Part shown: positions 34,800-43,048 of the stretch, piece by piece
Numbering within the stretch: the stretch's first letter is position 1
Layout: each line of letters starts with the position of its first letter
DNA from: Eubacterium sp. MSJ-33
GTDB taxonomy: Bacteria; Bacillota; Clostridia; Lachnospirales; Lachnospiraceae
Assembly: GCF_022174665.1 (NCBI RefSeq)
Contig: NZ_CP076562.1
Coordinates: 126,001-190,000, forward strand
Length of the DNA stretch: 64,000 bases
Reading direction: 5' to 3'
Program-made: the position numbers and the translations under genes
The notes under the pieces: generated by a model
The model's database searches: none
The model's input: the letters and a program-made list of their open reading frames with translations, nothing else
Told to the model about the DNA's origin: nothing

Positions 34800-35684
34800 A
34801 TGCAGGGAAAGATTATGAAAGGTGTGGGTGGATTTTATTATATCCACCCACATAATACTGTAAATACCATATATGAATGTAAGGCCAAGGGTGCATTCCG
34901 CAACCGGAAGATCAAACCGGCGGTCGGTGATAATGTCGAGATTGAGATCATCAGTGAACAGGATAAGACGGGAAATATCGTCGAGATTTTTCCGCGGGAG
35001 AATCTGCTGATCCGGCCGGCAGTTGCGAATGTTGATCAGGCAGTGATCGTATTTGCGCTGGCAGATCCAAAGCCGAATTACAATCTGTTAGACCGCTTTC
35101 TGATTATGATGGAACAGCAGGGCGTTGACACGCTGATCTGTTTTAACAAGTCGGATCTGGTCAGTGAGCAGGAAGCACAGGAAATCTGTGCTATCTATGC
35201 AGGCGCCGGCTACCGGGTGTTCCTGACGGTTGCAAAGGAAAATGTCGGAGTCGATGCATTCCGGGAAGCTATCCGTGGTAAGACAAGTGTCTTTGCAGGA
35301 CCTTCCGGTGTCGGGAAATCATCGATGTTGAATGCATTGCATCCGCAGGCACAGGTACAGACCGGAGCAGTCAGTGAAAAGATCCGCAGGGGTAAGCATA
35401 CAACGAGACATTCGGAACTGATCTATATTGAAGAAGACACGTATATCATGGATACGCCGGGATTCAGCTCACTTGCGATTGAAGATATGGAACCGGAAGA
35501 TTTAAAGGAATATTTCCGGGAGTTTGAAAGCTGTAACGGTCGTTGTAAGTTTCATGGCTGTGTGCATATACATGAGCCGGCGTGCTTAGTGAAAGAAGCA
35601 TTGCAGGAGGGAACAATCTCGCAGCTTCGCTATGATAATTATATACAGCTATATGAAGAATTAAAAAATAAAAGGAGATGGTAG
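34800..35684 (+). CDS. rsgA: Ribosome small-subunit GTPase RsgA
   Basis: The 294-aa circularly permuted GTPase has an N-terminal OB fold, permuted G motifs (NKSD, then GPSGVGKSSMLN, then DTPGF) and a C-terminal zinc site (CNGRCKFHGCVHIHEPAC). It checks 30S maturation. Only a weak GGAAG precedes the ATG. It ends two bases before rpe and follows prkC as in other Firmicutes. Confidence 0.95.
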   Translation: MQGKIMKGVGGFYYIHPHNTVNTIYECKAKGAFRNRKIKPAVGDNVEIEIISEQDKTGNIVEIFPRENLLIRPAVANVDQAVIVFALADPKPNYNLLDRFLIMMEQQGVDTLICFNKSDLVSEQEAQEICAIYAGAGYRVFLTVAKENVGVDAFREAIRGKTSVFAGPSGVGKSSMLNALHPQAQVQTGAVSEKIRRGKHTTRHSELIYIEEDTYIMDTPGFSSLAIEDMEPEDLKEYFREFESCNGRCKFHGCVHIHEPACLVKEALQEGTISQLRYDNYIQLYEELKNKRRW

Positions 35685-35686
35685 AC

Positions 35687-36340
35687 ATGAATATTCTTTC
35701 ACCGTCATTGTTATCAATTGATTTTAACCACATTGAACGAAATGCAAAGGTATTGGATGAAGCAGGTGTCAAATGGTTTCACTTAGATGTTATGGATGGA
35801 ACCTTTGTACGAAATATCTCCTTTGGACCACCGGTTATCAAATGCATCCGGAAGATTACGGAAAGTTTCTTTGATGTACATCTGATGATTAATGAACCAA
35901 TTCGTTATATCGATGCATTTGCGGATGCGGGAGCAGACATGCTGACCGTACATTATGAGGCATGTAAGAATCTTCAGGAGACGATTGACGCCGTTAAAGA
36001 GGCAGGCATGAAGGTTGGAATTGCTGTGAATCCGGAGACACCGGTGCATTGGTTAGAATATTACATCAATCAGGTAGATATGGTACTCATCATGAGTGTC
36101 AATCCGGGTTTTGGCGGACAGAAGTTTATGCCAATCGCTCTTACGAAGTTACAGGAAGTAAAGGCACTTGCCGAAGAAAAAAATCCGGAGCTTTTGATTG
36201 AAGTTGATGGTGGTATCACGGTTGACAATGTACAGGATGTATTAGATGCAGGTGCCAATGTTGTCGTTGCGGGTTCCGCTGTATTCAAGGGTGACAAGAA
36301 AGCAAATATCGCAGCGTTTATGGAGAAGTTGAACGCGTAG
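35687..36340 (+). CDS. rpe: Ribulose-phosphate 3-epimerase
   Basis: The 217-aa TIM-barrel enzyme interconverts ribulose-5-P and xylulose-5-P. It begins MNILSPSLLSIDF; the metal-binding HLDVMDGTFVRNISFGP, HLMI and the phosphate-binding VNPGFGGQKF and EVDGGI are intact. The ATG at 35687 is preferred over 35678 because AAAGGAG spaces correctly to it. Confidence 0.96.
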   Translation: MNILSPSLLSIDFNHIERNAKVLDEAGVKWFHLDVMDGTFVRNISFGPPVIKCIRKITESFFDVHLMINEPIRYIDAFADAGADMLTVHYEACKNLQETIDAVKEAGMKVGIAVNPETPVHWLEYYINQVDMVLIMSVNPGFGGQKFMPIALTKLQEVKALAEEKNPELLIEVDGGITVDNVQDVLDAGANVVVAGSAVFKGDKKANIAAFMEKLNA

Positions 36341-36347
36341 AACATAA

Positions 36348-37034
36348 ATGAAAATGAAAAACAAATATTGTCTCATAGTCACGGGTGGCTCTGTAGATCA
36401 AGATTTACTCACAGCTGTTTACGAGGGTGCATATGGATATCCGGTTCATCCGTATGTGATCGGTGTAGACAAGGGGCTGGAGATATTACAACAATTGGAT
36501 ATCGAACCGGATTTGATAATCGGAGATTTTGATTCCGCAAATGACGGCATCAGAGCGAAATATGTGACAAGCCCTGATGCCGTTGTGCGTGAGAAGTGTA
36601 TTGTGTTAAACCCGGAAAAAGATTTTACCGATACACATGTTGCGGTCTTAGAGGCGGCAAAACGTGGATTTGCACGGGCATTACTGCTTGGTGCAACCGG
36701 AATCAGACTGGACCATACATTGGGAAATCTGAATCTGCTTTATTTATGTTATCAGGAGGGAATCTATGCAGAAATCTTAGATCTGCATAACCGCATATCC
36801 CTGATTGAAAAAGAAAAGATAGTTCGTGCAGAAAACCTGTATGGACCTTACATATCTTTACTGCCCTTTTCGGAGTGTGTGAAGGGCATTACCCTCAAAG
36901 GTTTTAAATATAATGCGTATGACCTGTCAATCAGAAAGGGAGAGACGATAGGCATAAGCAACGAATTAAGAGAGGAGGAAGGTCACATAACGATTGGAGA
37001 TGGGTACCTGTTTCTTATGGAGACCAAAGATTAA
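36348..37034 (+). CDS. thiN: Thiamine pyrophosphokinase
   Basis: The 228-aa enzyme makes thiamine diphosphate from thiamine and ATP. GDFDSAND, EKDFTDTHVA and GATGIRLDHTLGNLNLL are the conserved motifs. There is no strong ribosome site in the seven-base gap after rpe, so translation may depend on coupling. The stop codon abuts the putP start. Confidence 0.94.
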   Translation: MKMKNKYCLIVTGGSVDQDLLTAVYEGAYGYPVHPYVIGVDKGLEILQQLDIEPDLIIGDFDSANDGIRAKYVTSPDAVVREKCIVLNPEKDFTDTHVAVLEAAKRGFARALLLGATGIRLDHTLGNLNLLYLCYQEGIYAEILDLHNRISLIEKEKIVRAENLYGPYISLLPFSECVKGITLKGFKYNAYDLSIRKGETIGISNELREEEGHITIGDGYLFLMETKD

Positions 37035-38585
37035 ATGTCAACATGGGTAATACTTGCATTTGTGATTTACATGATTTTCATGTTGGGAATTGGTGTTATT
37101 ACAGCGAGGAAAAACAAAAGCTCGGATGATTACTTCTTAGGAGGTAGAAACTTAGGAGGATGGGTGACAGCCCTCTCCGCACAGGCATCCGATATGAGTG
37201 GATGGATGCTGATGGGACTTCCCGGCTGTGTCTATGCATTCGGTGCGAATCAGGCATGGATTGCAATCGGACTTCTGATCGGTACGATTTTGAACTGGGT
37301 AATCGTAGCAGGACGTCTGCGCCGCTATACAATCAAGGCAGGCAATGCAATGACAATTCCGGAATACTTAAATAACCGGTTTCGCGATAAGCACAGTATT
37401 TTGATTACGATCTCTGCGATTGTTATCGTAATTTTCTTTGTAGTATATTCTGCATCCGCATTTGCATCCGGTGGAAAACTGTTCTCATCCATCACAAAGA
37501 TGGATTATCATCAGGCGTTGATTGTAGGTGCTGTTGTTATTTTGATCTATACGTTCCTTGGAGGCTTTCTTGCTGTTTGTACAACGGATTTTGTACAGGG
37601 TATGATGATGCTGGTTGGTGTACTTGCTGTTCCGATTCTGGTTGTCATCGTACTTGGAACCGGAAATATTGTACCGAATCTTGTAAAATCCGGTCTGGAT
37701 GTCGATGCAAAAGATTATTTGAACATCTTCATGCAGGATGGCAAGCCTATCTCAGGAATCAGTATTGCGTCTCAGCTTGCATGGGGACTCGGTTATTGTG
37801 GTATGCCTCATATCCTTGTTCGATTTATGGCAGTCCGCGATGAGAAGGAACTTGCAAAATCCAAGAAGGTTGCTATTGTGTGGGTACTGATTTCGCTTGT
37901 ACTGGCTTGCGTAATCGGTGTACTTGGCCGTGCATATCTGTATCCGATGGTACTTTCAAATGAGGGTGCCCAGTATGAGAATGTTTATATTGAGATGATT
38001 AAGAAGCTTTTCATGACGGATTATACATTGCCGTTTATCGGTGGCCTGCTGTTATGTGGTATCTTAGCAGCAATCATGTCAACGGCAGATTCTCAGCTGC
38101 TTGTGTCTTCGTCCGCTGTGGCAAATGATTTGTTCAAGGGTGTATTCTTCAAGAAATTAAAGGATAAGCAGATTCTGATTATTGCGCGTGTAACGGTATT
38201 TGTCGTAGCAATCATTGCAATCATGATTGCATGGGATCCAAATTCCTCTATCATGAATCTGGTCAGTGATGCGTGGGCAGGACTTGGTAGTGCTTTCGGA
38301 CCGGCAATCCTGATGTCACTTTACTGGAAACGAATGAATCTGGCAGGTGCCGCTGCGGGTATGGCGAGTGGTGGATTGACCGTTATTATCTGGGATTATG
38401 TCAAGTGCTGTACACTGGATGGCGTTCGTGTGACACCTTCGGTTTATACAGGCGTATATTCTCTGCTTGTTGGATTTGTTATAAGCCTTGTGTTTATCGT
38501 GGTTGTATCACTGGTAACACCAAAGGTCAGCGATGAAATTATGCAGGAGTTTGAGGATGTAAAGAACGGAAACGTCGATGCATAA
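37035..38585 (+). CDS. putP: Sodium/proline symporter (SSF family)
   Basis: The 516-aa transporter has about 13 membrane helices. DDYFLGGRNLGGWVTALSAQASDMSGWML near the start and GYCGMPHILVRFMAVRD in the middle are typical of PutP. It imports proline with Na+. It starts directly after the thiN stop and ends in a strong terminator, so it is the last gene of the block. Substrate is inferred from family similarity. Confidence 0.9.
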   Translation: MSTWVILAFVIYMIFMLGIGVITARKNKSSDDYFLGGRNLGGWVTALSAQASDMSGWMLMGLPGCVYAFGANQAWIAIGLLIGTILNWVIVAGRLRRYTIKAGNAMTIPEYLNNRFRDKHSILITISAIVIVIFFVVYSASAFASGGKLFSSITKMDYHQALIVGAVVILIYTFLGGFLAVCTTDFVQGMMMLVGVLAVPILVVIVLGTGNIVPNLVKSGLDVDAKDYLNIFMQDGKPISGISIASQLAWGLGYCGMPHILVRFMAVRDEKELAKSKKVAIVWVLISLVLACVIGVLGRAYLYPMVLSNEGAQYENVYIEMIKKLFMTDYTLPFIGGLLLCGILAAIMSTADSQLLVSSSAVANDLFKGVFFKKLKDKQILIIARVTVFVVAIIAIMIAWDPNSSIMNLVSDAWAGLGSAFGPAILMSLYWKRMNLAGAAAGMASGGLTVIIWDYVKCCTLDGVRVTPSVYTGVYSLLVGFVISLVFIVVVSLVTPKVSDEIMQEFEDVKNGNVDA

Positions 38586-38592
38586 ATAAAAC

Positions 38593-38635
38593 AAAAAGAA
38601 AATGCCGGATGCGAGCCGGCATTTTCTTTTTGTAT
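38593..38635 (+). terminator. Strong terminator after putP
   Basis: AAAAAGAAAATGCCGG (38593-38608) pairs perfectly with CCGGCATTTTCTTTTT (38616-38631) across an 8-base loop. It ends the large yicC-putP block and could work in both directions. Confidence 0.93.
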
Positions 38636-38778
38636 TTTTTAAAAGAGAGGATTTATGAAAAAACTATGGTTATAATATAATCTATAATTATGAACAAATT
38701 ATGACATAAGTTGAAAGTTTGTGTAAATATTAAGCTGAAATGTAAAAATTAACATGCAAAACCGGGAGAAAATGAGCA

Positions 38779-39237
38779 ATGCAGATTAAATTAATTGTGG
38801 TAGGCAATGTCAAAGAGGTTTTTTATCAGAAAAAAATAGAGGAATTTCAAAATCGGATACAGAAAAAAACACCCTTTCAACTCATTTGCCTGAAGGATGA
38901 AAGTATTCCGAAGCAGGTGTCGGATGGTGTAATCCGGAAAATCAAGGATACAGAAGGAGAGAAGATATTAAGTCAGTTACAGAATACGGATTATGTTGCT
39001 GCACTTTGTATTGACGGCAGGAAGATGGATAATTCAAAAATCCAAAAAAGTATAGAAATTGCCGAACAGCGTGGAAAAACAAGTATTGCATTTGTAATCG
39101 GTGGTTCTCTCGGGTTATCCGATGCGGTTGTAAAACGAGCAGATGAGAGGATAAGCTTTTCCGATATGACATTCCCGCATCAGCTTATGCGGGTGATGCT
39201 TTTAGAGGTGCTTGCAGATACTATTTGTGGTATGTAA
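38779..39237 (+). CDS. rlmH: RlmH-family methyltransferase lacking the C-terminal tail
   Basis: The 152-aa protein aligns with RlmH, which N3-methylates pseudouridine 1915 in 23S rRNA. The start (IKLIVVGNVKEVFYQKKIEEF), the SAM-binding knot loop FVIGGSLGLSD and SFSDMTFPHQLMRVMLLE are well conserved. The family then normally continues EQxYRA...YHK; here the end is EVLADTICGM and stops. The missing tail contains residues known to build the active site across the RlmH dimer. Its last 17 nt overlap the convergent RlmH-like gene. It may act only together with that partner. Confidence 0.85.
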   Translation: MQIKLIVVGNVKEVFYQKKIEEFQNRIQKKTPFQLICLKDESIPKQVSDGVIRKIKDTEGEKILSQLQNTDYVAALCIDGRKMDNSKIQKSIEIAEQRGKTSIAFVIGGSLGLSDAVVKRADERISFSDMTFPHQLMRVMLLEVLADTICGM

Positions 39238-39658
39238 TATGGTTCAAGATAGTATAGGCACGGTAGAGCTGCTCTGTCAGGACAACTGTGGTGAGATCCG
39301 GAGACATCGTAAATCCGGAAAGTGAAAATGATGGAAAATCAGAGCGCCCGGTGGAATCTGCCCCATTATTATCAGATAAAACATCAAAGGATTTTTTTTG
39401 GATTATAAACTCGATTCTGGAGATACCGGACAGACCGATCTGCTCGATTTTGGAAGCAAACTCTTCCGAAGAAATCGTGTCTTTTCCCGGCACTACAAGG
39501 AAGCAGGCAGATGAAGCAGACAGTGCGAGTCTGGAAAAATCTTTATAATAGATACATTTGACACGACAAAAAGCGGAGAGCCGTTTGACATACTCCGCAA
39601 CTGCTTTTGCATACTCGATATCTAATTTCTTTTTTTCGATATGTATCAAAATTTCCAT
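39221..39658 (-). CDS. Divergent RlmH-like protein retaining the catalytic tail
   Basis: The 145-aa product aligns end to end with RlmH: N-terminus MEILIHIEKKKLDIEYAKAV, then LVVPGKDTISSEEFASKIEQ, and the tail VVLTEQLYRAYTILNHITYH followed by K, matching the family ending EQxYRA...YHK. However the SAM loop VIGGxxG is replaced by FIIQKKSFDVLSDNN, and the FPHQ motif by MSPD. It has no clear ribosome site; TACAAT lies eight bases before the ATG. The stop overlaps the convergent rlmH by 17 nt. It looks like the complementary subunit of a split RlmH, or a decaying paralogue. Confidence 0.75.
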   Translation of the reverse strand: MEILIHIEKKKLDIEYAKAVAEYVKRLSAFCRVKCIYYKDFSRLALSASSACFLVVPGKDTISSEEFASKIEQIGLSGISRIEFIIQKKSFDVLSDNNGADSTGRSDFPSFSLSGFTMSPDLTTVVLTEQLYRAYTILNHITYHK

Positions 39659-39796
39659 GCAAATATTGTAACATAATTCTTTTCATATGTCTTTGAAAAT
39701 GGTAAAATATATTTAATCGTGCCTATGGATAATTATAAAGATTCGATCGGGATAAAATACAAGATGAATAAATGCTTGAATATATAGAGGATAATT

Positions 39797-40606
39797 ATGA
39801 CAGAGAAAAAGATTTTGGTATTGGATATTGATGGAACACTGGTGAACTCGAAGAAGGAGATTACTCCGGAGACACTCAAATACTTAAAGATGATACAGGA
39901 GCAGGGACATGTTGTTGCACTGGCTTCCGGAAGACCGTTTCCGGGATTAAAACAGTATTCCGATGCGATAGGACTTGCGGAATATGGTGGTTATGCTTTG
40001 AGCTTTAATGGTGGAAAGGTGATTTCATGTGCCACGCAGGAAGTAATCTATACAAAGGCAATTCCGAACCGTTATGCAAAGATTCTCTATGAATTTGCGA
40101 AAAAACGCCATATTGGAATGGTAACATACAAAGACAATCAAGTGATTACCGGAACAGATACAGATGGATATATGGAATTTGAGGCAAGACTGAATCATAT
40201 GGAATTGCGGCAGGTGGATGATTTTCTTGGATTTGTTGATTTTGACATGATCAAATGTCTGATGACGGCGGAACCGGAAATGGCTGAACAATATGAGAAG
40301 GAACTGTCGGAACTGGTATCTCCGGATCTGAATGTATTCCGTTCGGAACCATATTTTATAGAGATTACGGTAAATGGTGTGGATAAGGCGGAATCAATTG
40401 CCAGATTGTTAGAGCATATTGGTATGACACGTGAACAGTGTATCTGCTGCGGGGATGGCTTCAATGATAAAACGATGGTGGAGTATGCAGGTATCGGTGT
40501 CGCTATGGGAAATGCGCAGCAGGTTGTAAAGGATGTGGCGGATTACGTGACGGCAACCTGTGACGAAGACGGTGTAGTTGAAGTAATCAAGAAGTTTGTA
40601 TTATAG
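39797..40606 (+). CDS. Cof-type HAD phosphatase
   Basis: The 269-aa HAD hydrolase has motif I VLDIDGTLVNS, motif II ALASGRP, and motif III/IV CCGDGFNDKTMVEYAG with a type IIB cap. Such enzymes dephosphorylate sugar phosphates or FMN-like metabolites; the substrate cannot be told from sequence. GAGG precedes the ATG. It is followed after 26 bases by the PPDK-like gene and may be co-transcribed with it. Confidence 0.9.
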   Translation: MTEKKILVLDIDGTLVNSKKEITPETLKYLKMIQEQGHVVALASGRPFPGLKQYSDAIGLAEYGGYALSFNGGKVISCATQEVIYTKAIPNRYAKILYEFAKKRHIGMVTYKDNQVITGTDTDGYMEFEARLNHMELRQVDDFLGFVDFDMIKCLMTAEPEMAEQYEKELSELVSPDLNVFRSEPYFIEITVNGVDKAESIARLLEHIGMTREQCICCGDGFNDKTMVEYAGIGVAMGNAQQVVKDVADYVTATCDEDGVVEVIKKFVL

Positions 40607-40632
40607 ATGGGTTATAGAATGAAGGGCAGAAG

Positions 40633-42990
40633 ATGAAGGAATATTTAATATCAACCAAAGCTGATACTTTGGCTGATCTGCGGGAAATAGTAAAACATTC
40701 TTATATTGAAGAACTGAGTATTGTCTATGCGTCGGAGTATTTTACGAATCCGGCTGGGGTGCTTGCTGCAATTAAAGAGCAGTTCACAGGAGAAAAAATT
40801 GTAGTTCGCAGTTCTTCGAAGAGTGAAGATAATATGGAGACAAGCAATGCCGGACATTTTGAGAGTGTGCTGGATGTAGATGCTTCGAATGATGAGGCGA
40901 TTGCACAGGCGATTGATAAGGTATATCAGTCTTACGTGGAAGGCACATTCACAGATGAGGCAAAGCAGAAGCTGATGGATGCGCAGGAAGAGGTGCTTGT
41001 TCAGAAGCAGACAGAGCACGTGAAGATTTCGGGCGTTGTCTTTACAAGAGACATCATTTATAACCGTCCGTATTACATGGTGACATATGATGATAATGGA
41101 AGTACAGATTCTGTGACAAGCGGCGTACGGGGAAAGACGAAATGGATTGCGAAAAATGCGTCCAGAGAGTTTCTGGAGTATGAATTTGTGGATCTGATCA
41201 CAGCGATCAAGGAGATCGAGGCAATCTATGATTATGTGTCGGCACTGGACATAGAGTTTGCAATTCTGGAAGATGGAACGGTTGTTATTTTCCAGGTGCG
41301 TCCGCTTGCGGCTGCGCTGAAGATCATTGCTCCTATGACAGACCGGGAGTTTAAGGATACAAAGGCACTTGCCAAATGCATGTATCTGGATACCTTTCAT
41401 ATTCTTTCAGATATGGCATTCTGGAATCCGGCGGAGATCATCGGAAGTAATCCGAGACCACTTGATTATTCTCTGTACCGAGAGCTTATCACGGCTCATA
41501 TCTGGTCGGCAGGATTGCAACCGCTCGGGTATCAGCCAGTGCGTGGCGAACTGATGCAGAAGGTAGGAAATAAACCGTATATTTCGGTGAATTATACATT
41601 TGATGGGCTGACACCTGCGGGACTGCCGGAGGATCTGTGCTATAAGCTTAACCAGTATTATGAGCAGAAGTTAAGACAGGATAAAACGGCACATGATAAG
41701 ATTGAATTTGAGATTATCTTTAACACGTATGATTTCATGACGGATACACGTCTGAAAGAGCTTACAGAATATGGATTCAGTGATGCGGAGATATCGCAGC
41801 TTCGCAATGCATTGTTTGAGATTGCGAGACAGACATTGGAGCATTATGATGAAATCTGCGAGGAAGATCTGCGTTCTCTTGGGCAGTTGACGGAGCTTCG
41901 CCATGAACTTCGTACCCATACACCGCTTGCAGAGACGAATGTCATGAAATTGTACAGCTATATTGATGAACTGCTTGATTCCATCAAGGATCATGGAACA
42001 CCGCAGTTTACAAGACAGGCACGTTGTGCGTTTATGGCACGCAGCTTTTGCCGGACACTTGTGGAAAAAGGATATTTTTCAAAACAGGAAATGGATGATT
42101 TTATGTTGTCTATTCCAACCGTTGCATCTGAGTTTGAACGTGATTTTGATCTGTACAGTCATGGCAAGATGAGCCGGGAGGATTTCAATCATCTGTATGG
42201 ACATCTGCGTCTTGGCACTTATGATATCCGTTCAGACAGCTACCGGAATATCTATTTTGATGTGGCAACTGCGAATCTGAAGGGCAACAACAAAGTGAAA
42301 CAGGAAGCGAAGAGTCTGGATGAGAACAAATTGCAGATCGCTTTGGATGAGGCAGGAATTCCTATAACACCGGAGAAGTTTATAGATTTTATCAAGCGGG
42401 CAACGCAGAACCGGGAATATTTCAAATTTGAATTCACGAAGTCTCTGTCGCTCATGCTGGATGTGATCGTGAAGCTTGGAGAGGTGATGGCGATTGCAAG
42501 AGAGGATATGTCGTATCTGGAGATTCAGGATCTACTGAGCTATCATAGCCGGGATTCTTATATTCAGACGATTGAGACACGGAGACGATTCTACCATGTG
42601 AATTCTTATCTTGTATTGCCGGAAGTAATCTTTGATGTCGGGGATATTGATGTGATCGACATTGATGAGGCAAGACCAAACTTTATCACGAACAAAGTGG
42701 TGGAAGCTCCGATTGTGAATCTGGATGAAGATCATGATTCTGATATCACAGGTAAGATCGTGGTTCTTACAAAAGCAGATCCGGGGTATGACTGGATATT
42801 TGCGAAGGATATCGCCGGCTTTGTGACGAAATACGGAGGTGCTGCTTCCCATATGGCAATCCGTTGTGCGGAGTTTGGTATTCCGGCGGCGATTGGCTGT
42901 GGGGAGAAGATCTATCAGCGGATTCACCGGATGCAGGTGATGCAGTTGGATTGTGAGAATGGAAGAATTACAGAAAAGACAAGTCAATAA
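40633..42990 (+). CDS. PEP/pyruvate dikinase-like phosphotransferase
   Basis: The 785-aa protein joins an N-terminal PPDK_N ATP-grasp domain (VVRSSSKSEDNMETSNAGHF, residues ~57-76) to a C-terminal PEP-utilising swivel domain with phospho-histidine His740 in YGGAASHMAI. The ~450-residue middle is helical and unlike PEP synthase; there is no C-terminal TIM-barrel for PEP/pyruvate. The ATP-grasp plus His-swivel layout resembles dikinases such as rifampin phosphotransferase or glucan-water dikinase. It should pass the beta-phosphate of ATP through His740 to an unknown acceptor. Confidence 0.82.
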   Translation: MKEYLISTKADTLADLREIVKHSYIEELSIVYASEYFTNPAGVLAAIKEQFTGEKIVVRSSSKSEDNMETSNAGHFESVLDVDASNDEAIAQAIDKVYQSYVEGTFTDEAKQKLMDAQEEVLVQKQTEHVKISGVVFTRDIIYNRPYYMVTYDDNGSTDSVTSGVRGKTKWIAKNASREFLEYEFVDLITAIKEIEAIYDYVSALDIEFAILEDGTVVIFQVRPLAAALKIIAPMTDREFKDTKALAKCMYLDTFHILSDMAFWNPAEIIGSNPRPLDYSLYRELITAHIWSAGLQPLGYQPVRGELMQKVGNKPYISVNYTFDGLTPAGLPEDLCYKLNQYYEQKLRQDKTAHDKIEFEIIFNTYDFMTDTRLKELTEYGFSDAEISQLRNALFEIARQTLEHYDEICEEDLRSLGQLTELRHELRTHTPLAETNVMKLYSYIDELLDSIKDHGTPQFTRQARCAFMARSFCRTLVEKGYFSKQEMDDFMLSIPTVASEFERDFDLYSHGKMSREDFNHLYGHLRLGTYDIRSDSYRNIYFDVATANLKGNNKVKQEAKSLDENKLQIALDEAGIPITPEKFIDFIKRATQNREYFKFEFTKSLSLMLDVIVKLGEVMAIAREDMSYLEIQDLLSYHSRDSYIQTIETRRRFYHVNSYLVLPEVIFDVGDIDVIDIDEARPNFITNKVVEAPIVNLDEDHDSDITGKIVVLTKADPGYDWIFAKDIAGFVTKYGGAASHMAIRCAEFGIPAAIGCGEKIYQRIHRMQVMQLDCENGRITEKTSQ

Positions 42991-42991
42991 A

Positions 42992-43020
42992 TTGATTTCA
43001 TATTAGGCATGGTGTATAAT
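42992..43020 (+). promoter_or_regulatory. Promoter of the bactofilin-pyrH operon
   Basis: TTGATT (42992-42997), 17-bp spacer, TATAAT (43015-43020), 28 bases before the bactofilin start. It begins right after the PPDK-like stop codon and probably drives the long bactofilin-pyrH-frr operon. Confidence 0.8.
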
Positions 43021-43048
43021 AAAATGATGAGACAAGGAGGAAGTCTAC

